Below are positions 9,225 through 20,228 of a stretch of DNA of 64,000 nt, one piece after another. A program made the translations under genes and the position numbers. The DNA comes from Ulota crispa (taxonomy: Eukaryota; Streptophyta; Bryopsida; Orthotrichales; Orthotrichaceae), in the NCBI GenBank assembly GCA_963920765.1, contig OY987245.1, positions 17,996,727-18,060,726 on the forward strand, given 5' to 3'. The notes below the pieces were generated by a model. That model made no database searches and was not told the origin of the DNA. It worked only from the letters and a program-made list of their open reading frames with translations. Position 1 is the first letter of the stretch. The number at the start of each line of letters is the position of its first letter.

Positions 9225-11241
9225 CATGCTCACATGGTTTGAGGTGTTAGAAACACCTTTTCATGCCAATTGAAAGAACGCGAGATGAAGGTTTTCTAAA
9301 ATGTTTTATAACCCGTTATTTCGCTCAGACTGGGAATCGAAAGCCATAATTTTGTAAGGAATGAAATGCTGTTTGGACTCACACTGCATTTGTTGTATAT
9401 CGTGAAAAGTTAGAACAGCAATGATTCATGTTTATTGCTTGTAGAGGACACCATTTTAATAGTCAACCGAACCGTAAGCTAAATTATACTTTGTGATCAA
9501 GCAAGTGACACAGACCTTCATATCTGATAAATTCGTGCTTTTTTTTTTGGGTCTTCCCAGGAACAGGTTCAAGTCAAAGCCATGGAAGTAAGTGGGTGTC
9601 CCTTCTCTGACATTGAAGGGAACAGTGCCTTTGGGTGACGGGGTCACTTTGTAGTGTGCTTTTGCAACACCTCCAGAATTGGCGTTCACTCGAGTCATCT
9701 CTTGAATTATTGCATATCAAGTGTGTATCTTAAACTCAGGCGGTCGTTGGCTCTGGATTGCAGAGGAAGAGCCAAGCTCCCTTGAGGAGGTTTGAGTAGG
9801 TATCTTGTCCAAAATCAAGCCAATGCTATTGGGACATAACCTCTTGTAGCGCAATTGTTTGTTGTGTGATTGGTTAAGAATTCAGCAAGACTCAACATTG
9901 CCAAAAGAACATTCCATCCATGTGTCCATTGAAGGATCAAGTTATATAGCAAGTGTAGAATAGTTGTGAAAATTTGACATTTTTTTTGAATTTTTTTTGA
10001 TAGTTTAGAATTTGTTGAGTTTTTTTAGGTAGTGTCCATTAGATTAACCATTGTTTGATTGATGATTTCTCATAAACTTACAAGTGGTTCACCACGTTGA
10101 AGACAATATTGTATCTTTTGTGTATGGTACTTGAACCAAAAGCCTCTTGTTGGCAATTTCTCTAGACTTGGTTTGCATCAAGCATGATAGATGCCAGAGC
10201 TACTTGAGTTTTTCAAATTCCGCTTATGAGGTCCTACATCCTTTTGAGTATTTTGTCTTTTGTTGTTTTTGAATTGAGAAGAAGTGACCAATTGTATCAA
10301 CATAAAAAATATTCTTCACTAAAGTGAAAGTTGAAATTTTTTGAGTAGGTTCTTTTGTAAATGCTGTAAAAAAGATGCCCCATTTTCTAATATGAAATCA
10401 ACTATATCTCACAACCATGCTATGAATCCATTTGCAAGATCTCTTATAATTTTGTAGTTGCATTACAAGAGGGATAATGTCTTGGAATGATTCATTGAGT
10501 CTCTAGTGAATGCTTTGTTTGTCAATCCTTGGTTGACTCCGTGGATTATTGAAAAGCACTGGCTTGTTTTCAAAAGAAATGTCTCCTCTCCCCTTGCCTC
10601 TAGGAATATTCATTCTAAGTTGATTACTAATGAGACTCAAAATTGGTTTGGGACTAGCCTCCACATTTTCTATTGCAATATTAAGGGGTTTCAAAGCTTA
10701 ATAGATTTTCTTACCAAAATCCTTTTTTTTATAAATCCATTTTAGAGGACAAGAATCTCCTTTCTTAAAATGATTCCAAGGCTAGTTTCTTGTCATTTTC
10801 CTAGAGAGCTCATGCTTGCATGTTTCTACACGTAGTTAATGGTTATGAGTATTAAAAATCCAGATATTTCTTGAGAAAACGCAATTTTGAGTGACAAAAT
10901 GTCTCTTTTCCTCAAAAAATCGTCCCAATAAATATTCCCATTTTCCTTGAGTTTTGAAACCCCTAATATTGTTTCAACATTGACCTCCAGTACTTGGGAC
11001 CAGTGTTTTTTTTGGAGCAATTTAAGGCCCAATTGCCTCAAAAAAAGAAAAAGCTAGCTTCAAACCTACACAAAAAAAGGGGAATTTTTTTCAAAAAATG
11101 TCAGATTGCAATAATGAAAATCACATTGCAGCCTAGGCTTTCATAAAAACCTTATCATATTGAAAATTGATGTCATCATTTTAAAATTATTTGAGCATTT
11201 TCAAGTTTTTTTAGGTGTTGCCTAATCCAATTCAATACAAT
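9225..11241. other. No gene seen; AT-rich unique-looking sequence
   Basis: About 2 kb of AT-rich DNA. The reading frames are short and carry no recognisable domain. No repeat boundaries were identified. Confidence 0.4.
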
Positions 11242-11250
11242 ACTTAAGTA

Positions 11251-11661
11251 GGGAATTGATATGTGTACCACACCCTTTCAATTACTATACCACATTCCTG
11301 AGGAAAATTTTAGATTTCTACCATCAAAAAGTTGAATTTGAGAATTTGGAATTCAAATTTGGACTTAGAGACCATGATTTAGTCTAGAACCTTAAAAAAG
11401 TTGCAATTCAACAACACCCAATGAAAAAGTTAGCTAAGGAGAAAAACGTTACTTTTACTTTTGTTTGTAAAAAAAAACAAACATTTTCATTGGGTGTTGT
11501 TGAATTGCAACTTTTTGTATGGTTCTAGATTAAATGACGATCTCTAAGTGCAAATCTGAATTCCAAATTCTCAAATTCAACTTTTTGATGGTAGAAATCT
11601 AAAATTTTCCCCGGGGGTGTGGTGCAATAATTGAAAAGGTGTGGTACAAATATCAATTCCC
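11251..11661. mobile_element. Mutator-type MITE, family H, with perfect 9-bp target duplication
   Basis: The element starts gggaattgatatgtg and ends catatcaattccc-like (atatcaattccc). It is flanked by ACTTAAGTA at 11242-11250 and 11662-11670. The arms pair almost throughout, including ttgaattgcaac near the centre. A second copy at 40523-40932 also has a perfect 9-bp duplication. A 9-bp duplication with long inverted repeats is typical of Mutator-like elements. Confidence 0.88.
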
Positions 11662-11670
11662 ACTTAAGTA

Positions 11671-12353
11671 ATGGCAATGATTATTTGGATGTTTTCAAAA
11701 AATGACCAATGAATATTTTTTACCTACAAAAAAAATCCAATGATGCTCCAAAAATCCATGCATTGGGGCCACGACTCCAACCAAAATAGGGACAGAACCA
11801 GCAAGCTACAAACCATTTTCAAAAAATGCCACCCAAGCATTGGTGAGAAAACAAAACAAAAAAATAACCCTGCTTGGGACTGTCACGAAGGAGTGGCGAT
11901 GGAATCTCGGAGACGCCAAGGAAGCAAACATAGCAACTCCGAGTTCAGCATGTTGACTACTCTGACTTGTCCTTGCGAGACTCTCCTTCGGAATCTGTTT
12001 TGAGCGTTTCTGATTTTGTCCGAAACAACTGAAAGAAACATCATTGCAAAAGAGAGTTGTCAAAGTCCATTACTGTTTTTTGTCTGCGGTCTGAGTAAGT
12101 AAAACAGTCCAAGGTCAGTGAAGTGCCAGTGTCACTTCACAGATTGGTACTCTGTTGCATGCCAATACAATTTTCAGGATCCCGGAGCAGCTGCCTTTCA
12201 CAGGCACTTTGCACTTTACACTTCCAACTGGTCTCACACTTCTCATCACTTTGCTACTCACTGGTCAACGTTTTGTGGCTTGGGCCATTCCTGCCTTCCA
12301 GCTTTGAATCGCTTTGTCCAGAATCGAAATATTCGAGCATGCACGTTCTCGTA
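11671..12353. other. No gene seen
   Basis: Somewhat GC-richer than its surroundings from about 11740 to 12350, with short overlapping frames on both strands, but no recognisable protein. Confidence 0.35.
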
Positions 12354-12574
12354 TTAACCCTTAAACGTAGATACTTTTCTGTATAATTGGCATTTACTAC
12401 CCTAGGAAGTTTTAATTTTTAATTTGGGACCTTAAATAGCTCATTAGAATTGCATTAATCTATATATTAAAATTTCTTTGTTGATCTCAATTGTAGTGAA
12501 CGTGTAGATCCACTCCAAATTCAAGAAAAATGCTTTATAGTGTACTAGCTATAGTGGCACATTTATATGTTTAA
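12354..12574. mobile_element. Short TTAA-bounded MITE, family M
   Basis: TTAA at 12354 is followed by cccttaaacg. The interior (ttaatttgggaccttaaata, atctatatattaa) matches family M copies at 19511-19737 and 19975-20228. Its right TTAA (12571-12574) is shared with the next element. Confidence 0.65.
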
Positions 12575-12733
12575 CCCTTAAATGTGTGCTGTAAATAATA
12601 CAATTTGAAGATATCTTTCTTGTATTTGGAATGGATTCACACCTTTAATACATTTGGGATCAACAAAGAACTTGAACAAATTCCAATTATAGGGCAGCGT
12701 ATACATTATGCCCTATGGTTGTTTATGGGTTAA
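12571..12733. mobile_element. Short TTAA-bounded MITE, family M, opposite orientation
   Basis: It begins TTAACCCTTAAATG and ends tatgggttaa. Inner sequence ggaatggattcacacctttaa is the inverted form of the family M interior. It shares the TTAA at 12571 with its neighbour. A second ttaa (12737-12740) follows after ggg. Confidence 0.55.
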
Positions 12734-12823
12734 GGGTTAAGAAGTGGTGCAGTTAATATCACAAGTTGTGTGTCATCATCCATCTCCTTAATTTCAAAAT
12801 TAGTTGTCTCTTTCCTTTGCTGC

Positions 12824-13070
12824 TTAACCCCTAAAGGATGTTGCTGTTTTGTATACGGACTCCCAAGTTGTATACGGATGGGGTATTTGGATAGCACATG
12901 AACCCCATTGAAGTTGTAAGTTTCAAGCCAAGTTGTAGACATACTACTTGTCAACTAGGATTTTTTGGAGAATTTTTAACATTTATCATGTAGTCATTTC
13001 TTTAAGTACTAAATGATTCTTGTACAAATACAAACAACACTTTTGGTAGGCAACATCCTTTAGGGGTTAA
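12824..13070. mobile_element. Short TTAA-bounded MITE, family S (CCCCTAAAGGATGTTG ends)
   Basis: The ends are ttaacccctaaaggatgttg and caacatcctttaggggttaa, a near-perfect inverted repeat with TTAA on both sides. Copies are at 19734-19978, 29307-29547, 37244-37487 and (degenerate) about 57575-57809. Bases outside the TTAA do not match each other, so TTAA itself appears to be the target duplication. Confidence 0.8.
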
Positions 13071-13795
13071 GCAAATCCTTGGTTGTGCATTTCTGAATTA
13101 CGAGAGACAGGGAAAGAGTTAACGCTATACTTTAACACAAGCGAGAAAGTCCGTCTACTCTTCCCTCGATTGCAGTTCAAACGAATGAGAACACCGATAT
13201 CAGAGGTTTCTAGTGTTTGTGTTGAGGGGTATTAGAGTGCACGTCTTTCCAGTTTGAGCCCGCCGCAAGTCTGGTTCCCAGATTCCTGTCAGGAATACCA
13301 GCCCTGGCGTAGAACTTTCAAATTTTTGTATGAGAATCACCTCGTCCTACGAATCGCAACTCTCGCACTCGGACAGCGCAGACTTGAAAGTTACCCAGCT
13401 TTTATGCTTAGGGTATGTTCATACTTGGTATTAACCCTTAAAGGACGGTCCTACAACCATGAATTTTCTGTGGAATTGCAATCATTTTTTAGGAGTTATT
13501 TTGGTAATGTAATCAACATCAAAATTCAATTTTACAATTTTGGTAGTAGAAGATATGTGCATCTATATTAAAAAAAGAATAGTGTTCAGTCAGTTAGGGC
13601 CTATCATATAATAGGGTTCAATCTGTTAGGGTCGGGCATAAGTTAGGTTTGGGCATGACTAAGATCAAAAAGGTATAAATGGATAAAGTAAAGTCACCTA
13701 TGACTCTCTTTTATCTGCTTCACTAAATGTTAACAACAAGTCACTGGCAATTGCATCGTCATTGGCAGTTGCACCACAACTTTCTCTCGGCCAAA
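13071..13795. other. No gene seen; isolated TTAA-CCCTTAAAGGAC terminus
   Basis: At 13431 ttaacccttaaaggacgg looks like the left end of a TTAA-bounded element, but no right end was identified. Frames here are not recognisable as protein. Confidence 0.35.
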
Positions 13796-13914
13796 AGAGG
13801 GCATGGGGATAAGGGGGCACGGGGATAGGAGGACACGGGGATACAGGGGCACGGGGATAGAGGACACGGGGATAAGAGGGCACAAGGATAAGGGGGCACA
13901 GGGATAGGGGTGGG
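13796..13914. repeat. G-rich minisatellite, about 17-bp unit
   Basis: About seven imperfect copies of a unit like gggcacggggataagg (variants gaggacacggggata and gggcacaaggataag). The G-strand is the plus strand. The long Pro-rich frames on the minus strand are products of this repeat, not genes. Confidence 0.85.
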
Positions 13915-14856
13915 GGATATAAACCCGTCGATACGACGGGCAGTATATTAGTACTACATGTATAAACAACATTCATAAATTTTGGTGAAAATTTGAAATT
14001 ATTGTAATTTTTTGAAGCAAATGCTAAAGAAATTCATATTAATTACAAAATGTACTCAATTATGTCAATATTTGTATCATGGATGTGAATCATGATGAAA
14101 GATCATCACGATGGAATTTCACTTCCCATGTTGCTAAAATTAGAAAAAGTAACTATTCCATGGTAATAATTACTCCACTTGTGACAGGTATTGAAAATTT
14201 CAAAACTTAATTTTTTTCAAAATACTAAAGTACAAGGAGAAACTAGATTGGGTAAATTTTCAAATGCTAGTTATGCTCAAACTAAAAACACATCATTTTA
14301 ATAACTCATATTGAGTTTTGGTAAAAAGATCCTCAAAATTCAAAATACACTACATGGTGGTGCATCTTTACTACTGTACTCAATTGGCAAGTGGGACCCT
14401 TTTGTGAACATTATGCATGCAAAAGCTATCTATCTACATGCTCTAGATTGCATTACTCATATCCTAACGAAATCTTGAATGAAAAACAGTGTTATTCCAC
14501 TATCGGAGCACTTTTAAGTCATCCAAAAGCCACAAAATGGCTTCTATGACGTTTAAGGGTTGAGAGTTTGTTAAGAATGTAGTAGCCAAGAAAAATTAGA
14601 TGATTGCATTTGGACACACATTGGACTACATTGATATTGCTAATCCCCCTCCTACTCCAAGTGTGAATATACCCTTACTTTACTGATTCTAGCTGTTGAT
14701 TTCCAGAGAATTTCACAAGAAGCAAAACATGCCCGAATTTCTCCACGACGGAAAGCAACTTTGAACAGCGATTGTTGTTTCCTAGGCAAGTACTAGTGTG
14801 ATGATGGAGCCACCGAAAACATGTTAGGTCTTGGTGAATGGTAACGGTCAAGATGA
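13915..14856. other. No gene seen
   Basis: AT-rich sequence without supported genes or clear repeat ends. Confidence 0.35.
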
Positions 14857-15120
14857 ATGAGCTACAGGCAACACGGGCATGGAGATCGAGGCTGTGGAAA
14901 TCAGGTTCACCACGCTAGGCTTCTACGCAGAGCCAAGCTTAAGCCAAAATCTGCATAGGTGGAAGCTCTCCAGCAAGCGACCTCATCGAAGACGACAGTG
15001 GCTACCACAGAGAACTCGTACAAAGTATCTGCTTGCTTGCCAAGAGTCGAACACCAACAGACGGGCTGGACTATTCATTTGGTGGAGTCCTGGAGACGAG
15101 AGCCCCTTCAGAAAATTTTG
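14857..15120 (+). pseudogene. Possible chalcone-isomerase-like gene fragment
   Basis: From the ATG at 14879 the frame reads MEIEAVEIRFTTLGFYAEPS then LSQNLHRWK. This resembles the chalcone isomerase/CHIL strand 'EI..VKFTAIGVYLE' followed by a Trp-Lys. After a frame change near 14961 the next frame reads GSSPASDLIEDDSGYHRELV, which fits the segment normally following. Upstream in frame there is a TGA. It looks like one decayed exon; flanking exons were not found. Chalcone isomerases close the flavanone ring, and CHIL proteins assist flavonoid enzymes. The assignment is from memory of motifs and is tentative. Confidence 0.35.
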
Positions 15121-17117
15121 ATGACTTAATAATAATCTTTCCGCCCTTCCAGCACGAACAATTCACCTATTTTGTGTCGGCTCAATTTGTCGAAGTCTGA
15201 AAGCGCCACTGGGTTCCCAAACATGGTCCTAAGACTCCCAACCCATCATATTACAAACGGGTATTTCTTAAGAAACTAGAGATCTGAACCATGAACAATA
15301 AATGAACGTCATTCTGTTGCATCACTGACCTCTCAATCGTCAGCTCTCTCTTTCTGAGGAAACTAAAATTCCTGAGAGTAAGGTAGGCGCACCCATAAGT
15401 GTGGAAATAAGGGTTTTGGAGTAGGTAAAACATTTGACTAACTTTGAAAAATATTGTAAGCTAGGAAATGGAAATCAAAAATATTGGCATCAATTTCAAG
15501 GTTCCAACTTTAAGCATTTGTTCACAGAGATTTTTCAAAGTCCAAAATCACTGAAAATGTAGGAATCATGTGTAAGAGATGCTAATCACAAGGTTTGTTG
15601 GTTCTTAAATAGTGAGATGGATACTCAAAACCTCATGCTAGTCACACACAACCATCACTTCATCACCCATAACCATCACTTAGTCACCCACAACCATTTG
15701 TTTTTTTTTTTATTAGCCCTGCCACTGTCAGGTGACGGGCATGGGACGCAACGCTTATGGATGCTGCTACCTTACATGTGACTTGTATGCTCATCTATAC
15801 TAATAATAGGCTTGGTTCTATTAGTTGGGTAGTTGAGTGTCTATAATAGAATAAAATCTCTATTAGTTGGGTAGTCAGATGTTGCTCCAAGAAGATTAAG
15901 TGGTGGTTATGTGGCGATTATTCTTATTTCTATGGTTATGTGCCGGTTATGGTCGTTCTTGGGGATGGAGTATACACGGGAATAGGGGGTGATTGCCAAG
16001 AGAAAGAGGCAAAACTTGTAGGTAGGCATAGTACACGTAAGCTCATTGAACGGAAAGGAGAAGAAGCATGAAGAAAGTGATTATGAGGAAGGTCATGTTA
16101 ATTTTTTTGCAAGGACCCCTCCCGGGATGACCCTCCACCGGAACGGCGGGTACAAGGGTCCACTAACTCTTTATAATGAGCATTGTGACAATGGGCATGT
16201 AATTTACATGCAGTTCTTTGAGATTTTTAAAAACTCAATGTAGACAAATAACATCAATCAACTTTTGGCTACCATAAACGCCTGCTTAATCAATTCTTTG
16301 CTTTCCTTTGAGGCATGTGGACTTGAGGGTGGTTCAAACTTTCAAACGAGACGGCCTCGTGTGCTCGAGGAAATGATTGGGCCTCAGTTTCTTCAAAGGC
16401 GATTGAGTGGGCCGTCAGAACTCAGTACTCAGATGGCAGCAGGAGTTCGAATTCCGGTACAAAGTCCACGTAGAAGAGGCGTGGCAGGGCGTGGAGGACC
16501 ATTGCATTGGAAAGGGCACGACAGGGTCCTGGAAATATTTGAGTTTTTTTGGGTTGATTTCCGTCTCTTCCCGTACTGAACGGGTTTATCAAGGAACTAT
16601 TTCGATTATACTTTTTAGATTTTTAACCCGTTTTTAGCCTGATTCCATGTCCCGCAGGCCTCATGTACAAGCTCAATATAAAAATCTGATTTCCTGACCG
16701 ATTGCCTTGCGCTGCCGGCTTGGTGGAGCGCAGGACAGAACTGCCGTACTACTACTGGGTGTGGATGGTGGCGCCTGAGTGTCAGCCTGAGTGGGCTTGT
16801 CATACACTGGCCCCTCTCTCTCTCTTTGCAACACGCCTCCTGGAAAGGTCATATGTCCGTTGAAGATTTCAAAGGGTCGGTATGAATTGCGCTTGTGTCC
16901 ATACTGCTGAGTGCTGCCCGTCAGTTGTCCTTGACCGGTGCCAACTTCCACCAGTTCTACACTTTTATTGGGGAGGACTCATGTCGACACCCCTTTCTTC
17001 GTGTCACATTCTGTGGGTTGCTGATATCCAGATCATCTAGGCGATCATGCATGCTCCCGAAACTCCACCCCCACCAAGCAAATGGGTCCAATGCAACAAA
17101 CTAACCAACAAATCATA
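15121..17117. other. No intact gene; coding-like minus-strand patch at 16670-17090
   Basis: Mostly AT-rich. Around 15620-15705 there is a small tandem repeat (tcacccataaccatcactt). At 16951-16673 on the minus strand a 92-codon frame, plus a frame-shifted upstream stretch (about 17080-16970), has balanced composition and could be a decayed coding sequence. I do not recognise it. The ends of a TA- or TTAA-type element were not found here. Confidence 0.3.
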
Positions 17118-17267
17118 GGGCGTCCTTCCATGTGAGGGGGTGGCCAATGGAGCTCACTGATAATTGGTCAGATAGGATTTCAGAAAAATTAGAACTCCCA
17201 CCTGATCAATTATGAGTGAGTGAGTCACAGTGGGCTTCACCAGCCACTCCCTCACATGGAAGGACAG
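17118..17267. mobile_element. Foldback MITE, family F (GGGYGTC-TTCCATGTGAGGGG)
   Basis: The left end gggcgtccttccatgtgagg pairs with ctcacatggaaggacag at the right. The interior tggagctcactgataattgg matches 46075-46209, which has a TAA target duplication. Likely PIF/Harbinger-type. Confidence 0.7.
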
Positions 17268-17639
17268 TCATCCATAGTGGTTCCCAAACATTGGCATTTT
17301 TATGTATTAGGTAAATGTTTTTGGCAGGCCGGGTATTGTTTGAGAATTGGTGATAGTCAAGCTAGCAGGGCCGTTAGGTTGAGCAAGCCTGACAATGAAG
17401 GGGCTCAAGCGGTAACCGGCTTGCCAAAAATGTTTACCGGGCATAACCAATTTTTGGTTTCAAATTGTTCAAAAGTTATTCTTCCTTGCTGATTTTTGAT
17501 TGTGGACTATTCTTTTGCCATGTATGTGTATGTGTTTTCAGGCGAAATTTAATATTTTGACAAAATGTCTAAGCTCACTGCTCATAACTCACAGATACCT
17601 GCTCATGGTATAGCATTTCCCCCAACAGCACTACCTCCT

Positions 17640-17775
17640 TCGCATTAGGAGCTCTGCTCCGAACAATAGCTTCATTAGGGAAATCCCGTTTCAAAACTTG
17701 AGCAACTTAACTGTACTTCATTTGCAAATCAATCTCCTGGAGAGTAACTTCATCAGCCAAGTGCCAAGTGCTATG
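17640..17775 (+). pseudogene. Leucine-rich-repeat fragment (receptor-like protein remnant)
   Basis: One frame reads NNSFIREIPF, then NLSNLTVLHLQINLLESNFI, then SQVPSAM, about two plant LRR units (NNSF.G.IP..L.NLT.L..L.L..N). It is flanked by stops and no kinase or signal peptide lies nearby, so it is an isolated remnant. Confidence 0.45.
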
Positions 17776-18088
17776 CATGGACGTGAGCATGATATGCAAA
17801 ATAACAATTGGCGATTCTTTTTGGCAACAATTTATTCACAGGGAGCTTTGCTTAAATTGACTATGGAACATGACTTGTAAAAGGTCATTGTTACATTATG
17901 ATTTGTTACAGTCAGAACTTAAAGTCACAATTTAGTTCCATATGGAGTGTGTAATACATTCACAAGCAAACGGGTAACAATGTTTTGAACTTTTGATTTG
18001 AAGCTCCTTATTTTTGGATCCATTATATCAAATCTCACCGCTCCCAAAGTACAGGGCTCCAAGGGGCTTTTCAACCTAACCTAGAGGC

Positions 18089-18745
18089 TCTAGGGCAGGC
18101 CACCTTAAAAGTGGTAAATTCACTTTTATCCAAAACTCGCTTAAAAATGGTACATGGCAAGAGTTAAAAGTGATTATATCCACTTTTAATCATTTTATAC
18201 TCTTTTTTTTGTGTTTACGAGTCTACTTGAGTAAAAACAAACACCTTCTAAGGTCAAATTAGTAATGGACTCGTAGTATTAGTCTTTCTCGCATCCAAGG
18301 ATGGAGAAGTTAGACTCCACAGATGCAGTATTTGGAAACAATGTGGCAACACCTCTTGCCCAATCACGCAACGACTTGTATTGCTGACCAACATGGAGAG
18401 CATAGCTAGGCTGAAATCCAGCACCACAAGATCATTTGGCAGATGTCATCTTTGACTTAAAACAATCTACAAAAAACTGGAGAATGATAGATTAGAGAAT
18501 GGTTTGTGAAAATGATCTTCAAAAATTGGACAATAGTAGAATGGAGAATGGTATGTAATGCAGCAAAGAACCTCAGCCACAAGTCACAAATGGCATATTG
18601 ATCATATCCTTCCATGGCTTCACTAACTTCCCACCCATTGATGCCTACCAAATGGCCCTTAAAAGTGAGAAATGACTAGTCTTAAAAGTGATAAAAGTGG
18701 CATCTATTAATAGATTTCCACTTTTAAGGTGCCCTGCAGTCTAGG
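18089..18745. mobile_element. Foldback element with CACCTTAAAAGTGG arms
   Basis: The left arm (about 18097-18116) ggccaccttaaaagtgg pairs with ccacttttaaggtgccc at 18718-18735. Internal copies of the aaaagtgg motif recur near both ends (18160, 18190, 18660, 18690). The exact borders and target duplication were not fixed. The 64-codon minus frame inside it is not convincing. Confidence 0.5.
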
Positions 18746-19510
18746 GGCACTTTTAAGTGCTTAGGGCTCCTTATTTGGAACTTTGTGCTTGGAGCTTCAG
18801 AAGTTTTATTATTAGCTAAAGGTATTTTTCAAGTGATTTTTTTTTAATTTGGAGCAAAAAGTGATTCTTCTCAATAGATTAGAACATTCCTTCAAAATTT
18901 TAAAAAATTGCAAGTTGAAGGTCATAAATAGAGACTAACAAATTTTCATGCTCAAAGTCAAGCCTCACATTCTCATAAGCACATACTAGACACATCTACA
19001 CTTTCATTCAATGTCACACAACTAATTTTCCTTTTCAAGAAGGTTCATTACAAGCTCATGAACAAACTTTGATGCATGATGAAATCCGCACATAGAAACA
19101 ATAATTGTTTAAGTCCTAAAAAAGATGTCTAAATTTCTTTATATTACTATGAAATAATATTTTCCATTCAAAAATTCAACGGAAACATAAAATATATATT
19201 TTCGATTCACTAAAGATACATGTATTAGAAGTGTATTAGAAGTGGAAGAATTTTTTTGAGTGTTGACATGCATGCACTTAGTAGAAATCACGAGACCACA
19301 TAGAATTCTGTTCAAATACGTAGAAATATGGGTGAAACATCGGCTCTAACATGGAGAATTTCTTCTTGAATATTCCCTTCAACAAGTTCTGTATTGTTTT
19401 GAGTTAAAAAGTTGCTTCAAAAAATAACAATAACAACCCACTAATTAAATGGGAATCAAAAAAATGAAGAAATGAAATAAAACACAATGCGTTTTAAATG
19501 TAGTTGCATG
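18746..19510. other. No gene seen
   Basis: AT-rich sequence without recognised genes or repeats. Confidence 0.35.
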
Positions 19511-19737
19511 TTATCCCTTAAACATCCCACGGGGATTGAAGATAGGTTGCCATCTAATTAGCATTTGCTACTAACAAGATGTTTAAATTTGGGATCTCAA
19601 ATAGCTCACTGAAACATAATTGATCTATACTCCAACTTCTATGTTAATCTTAAGTGTAGTAAAGGTGTGGATTCATTCCAAATATAAGAAAAATATTTTG
19701 TGTCCTACTAATTACAAAATATATTTCAGGCATTTAA
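19511..19737. mobile_element. Short TTAA-bounded MITE, family M (first of three joined)
   Basis: The left end is ttatcccttaaac, a one-base change from TTAA. The interior tttaaatttgggatctcaaa and gtaaaggtgtggattcattc matches the other family M copies. The right TTAA (19734-19737) is also the left end of the next element. Confidence 0.65.
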
Positions 19738-19978
19738 CCTCTAAAGGATGTTGCTTATCAAAAGTATTGGATGTATTCATACAAGGACATTTAGTACTTG
19801 GAGAAGTGCCTTTATGACAAATGCCAAAAATTTCTCAAAAAATCCTAGATGATAGGTAATATGTTTGTGACATGGTTTAAAATTTACAACTCCAAGGGAT
19901 TCATTTGCTACCCAAATACCCCATCTGTATATAATACCTAAGAACGTATACAATATAGCAACATCCTTTACGGGCTAA
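19734..19978. mobile_element. Short TTAA-bounded MITE, family S (second of three joined)
   Basis: It begins ttaacctctaaaggatgttg and ends caacatcctttacgggctaa. The interior agtatt, accccatctgtat and aatgccaaaaatttctc matches the 12824-13070 family. The right end has CTAA instead of TTAA. Confidence 0.75.
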
Positions 19979-20228
19979 CCCTTAAAGGACCAAACTACTA
20001 TAATACATGTTGTATGTGCTACTATATAACTAGCATTTGCTACCAATAAAAAGTTTTAATTTGGGATCTTAACTACCTCACTAGAACAACATTGATCTAT
20101 ATTCTAACTTTTTTGTTAATCTCAAATGTATTAAAGGTGTGGATGCACTCCAAATCTGACTCCAGATACAAAAAAAATACCCCGTATTGTACTGGTCGCA
20201 AAGGGCTGCTCGGTCCTTTATGGGTTAA
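19975..20228. mobile_element. Short TTAA-bounded MITE, family M (third of three joined)
   Basis: It begins taacccttaaaggacc and ends ggtcctttatgggttaa. The interior (agcatttgctaccaataaaa, tttaatttgggatctta) matches 19511-19737. Three elements share junctions over 19511-20228. Confidence 0.75.

Noticed and set aside
13698..13976. Pro/Leu/Cys-rich minus-strand frames
   Set aside because: They are translations of the G-rich minisatellite.
16673..16951. 92-codon minus-strand frame as a gene
   Set aside because: No recognised domain, a frameshift is needed to extend it upstream, and no splice structure supports it.
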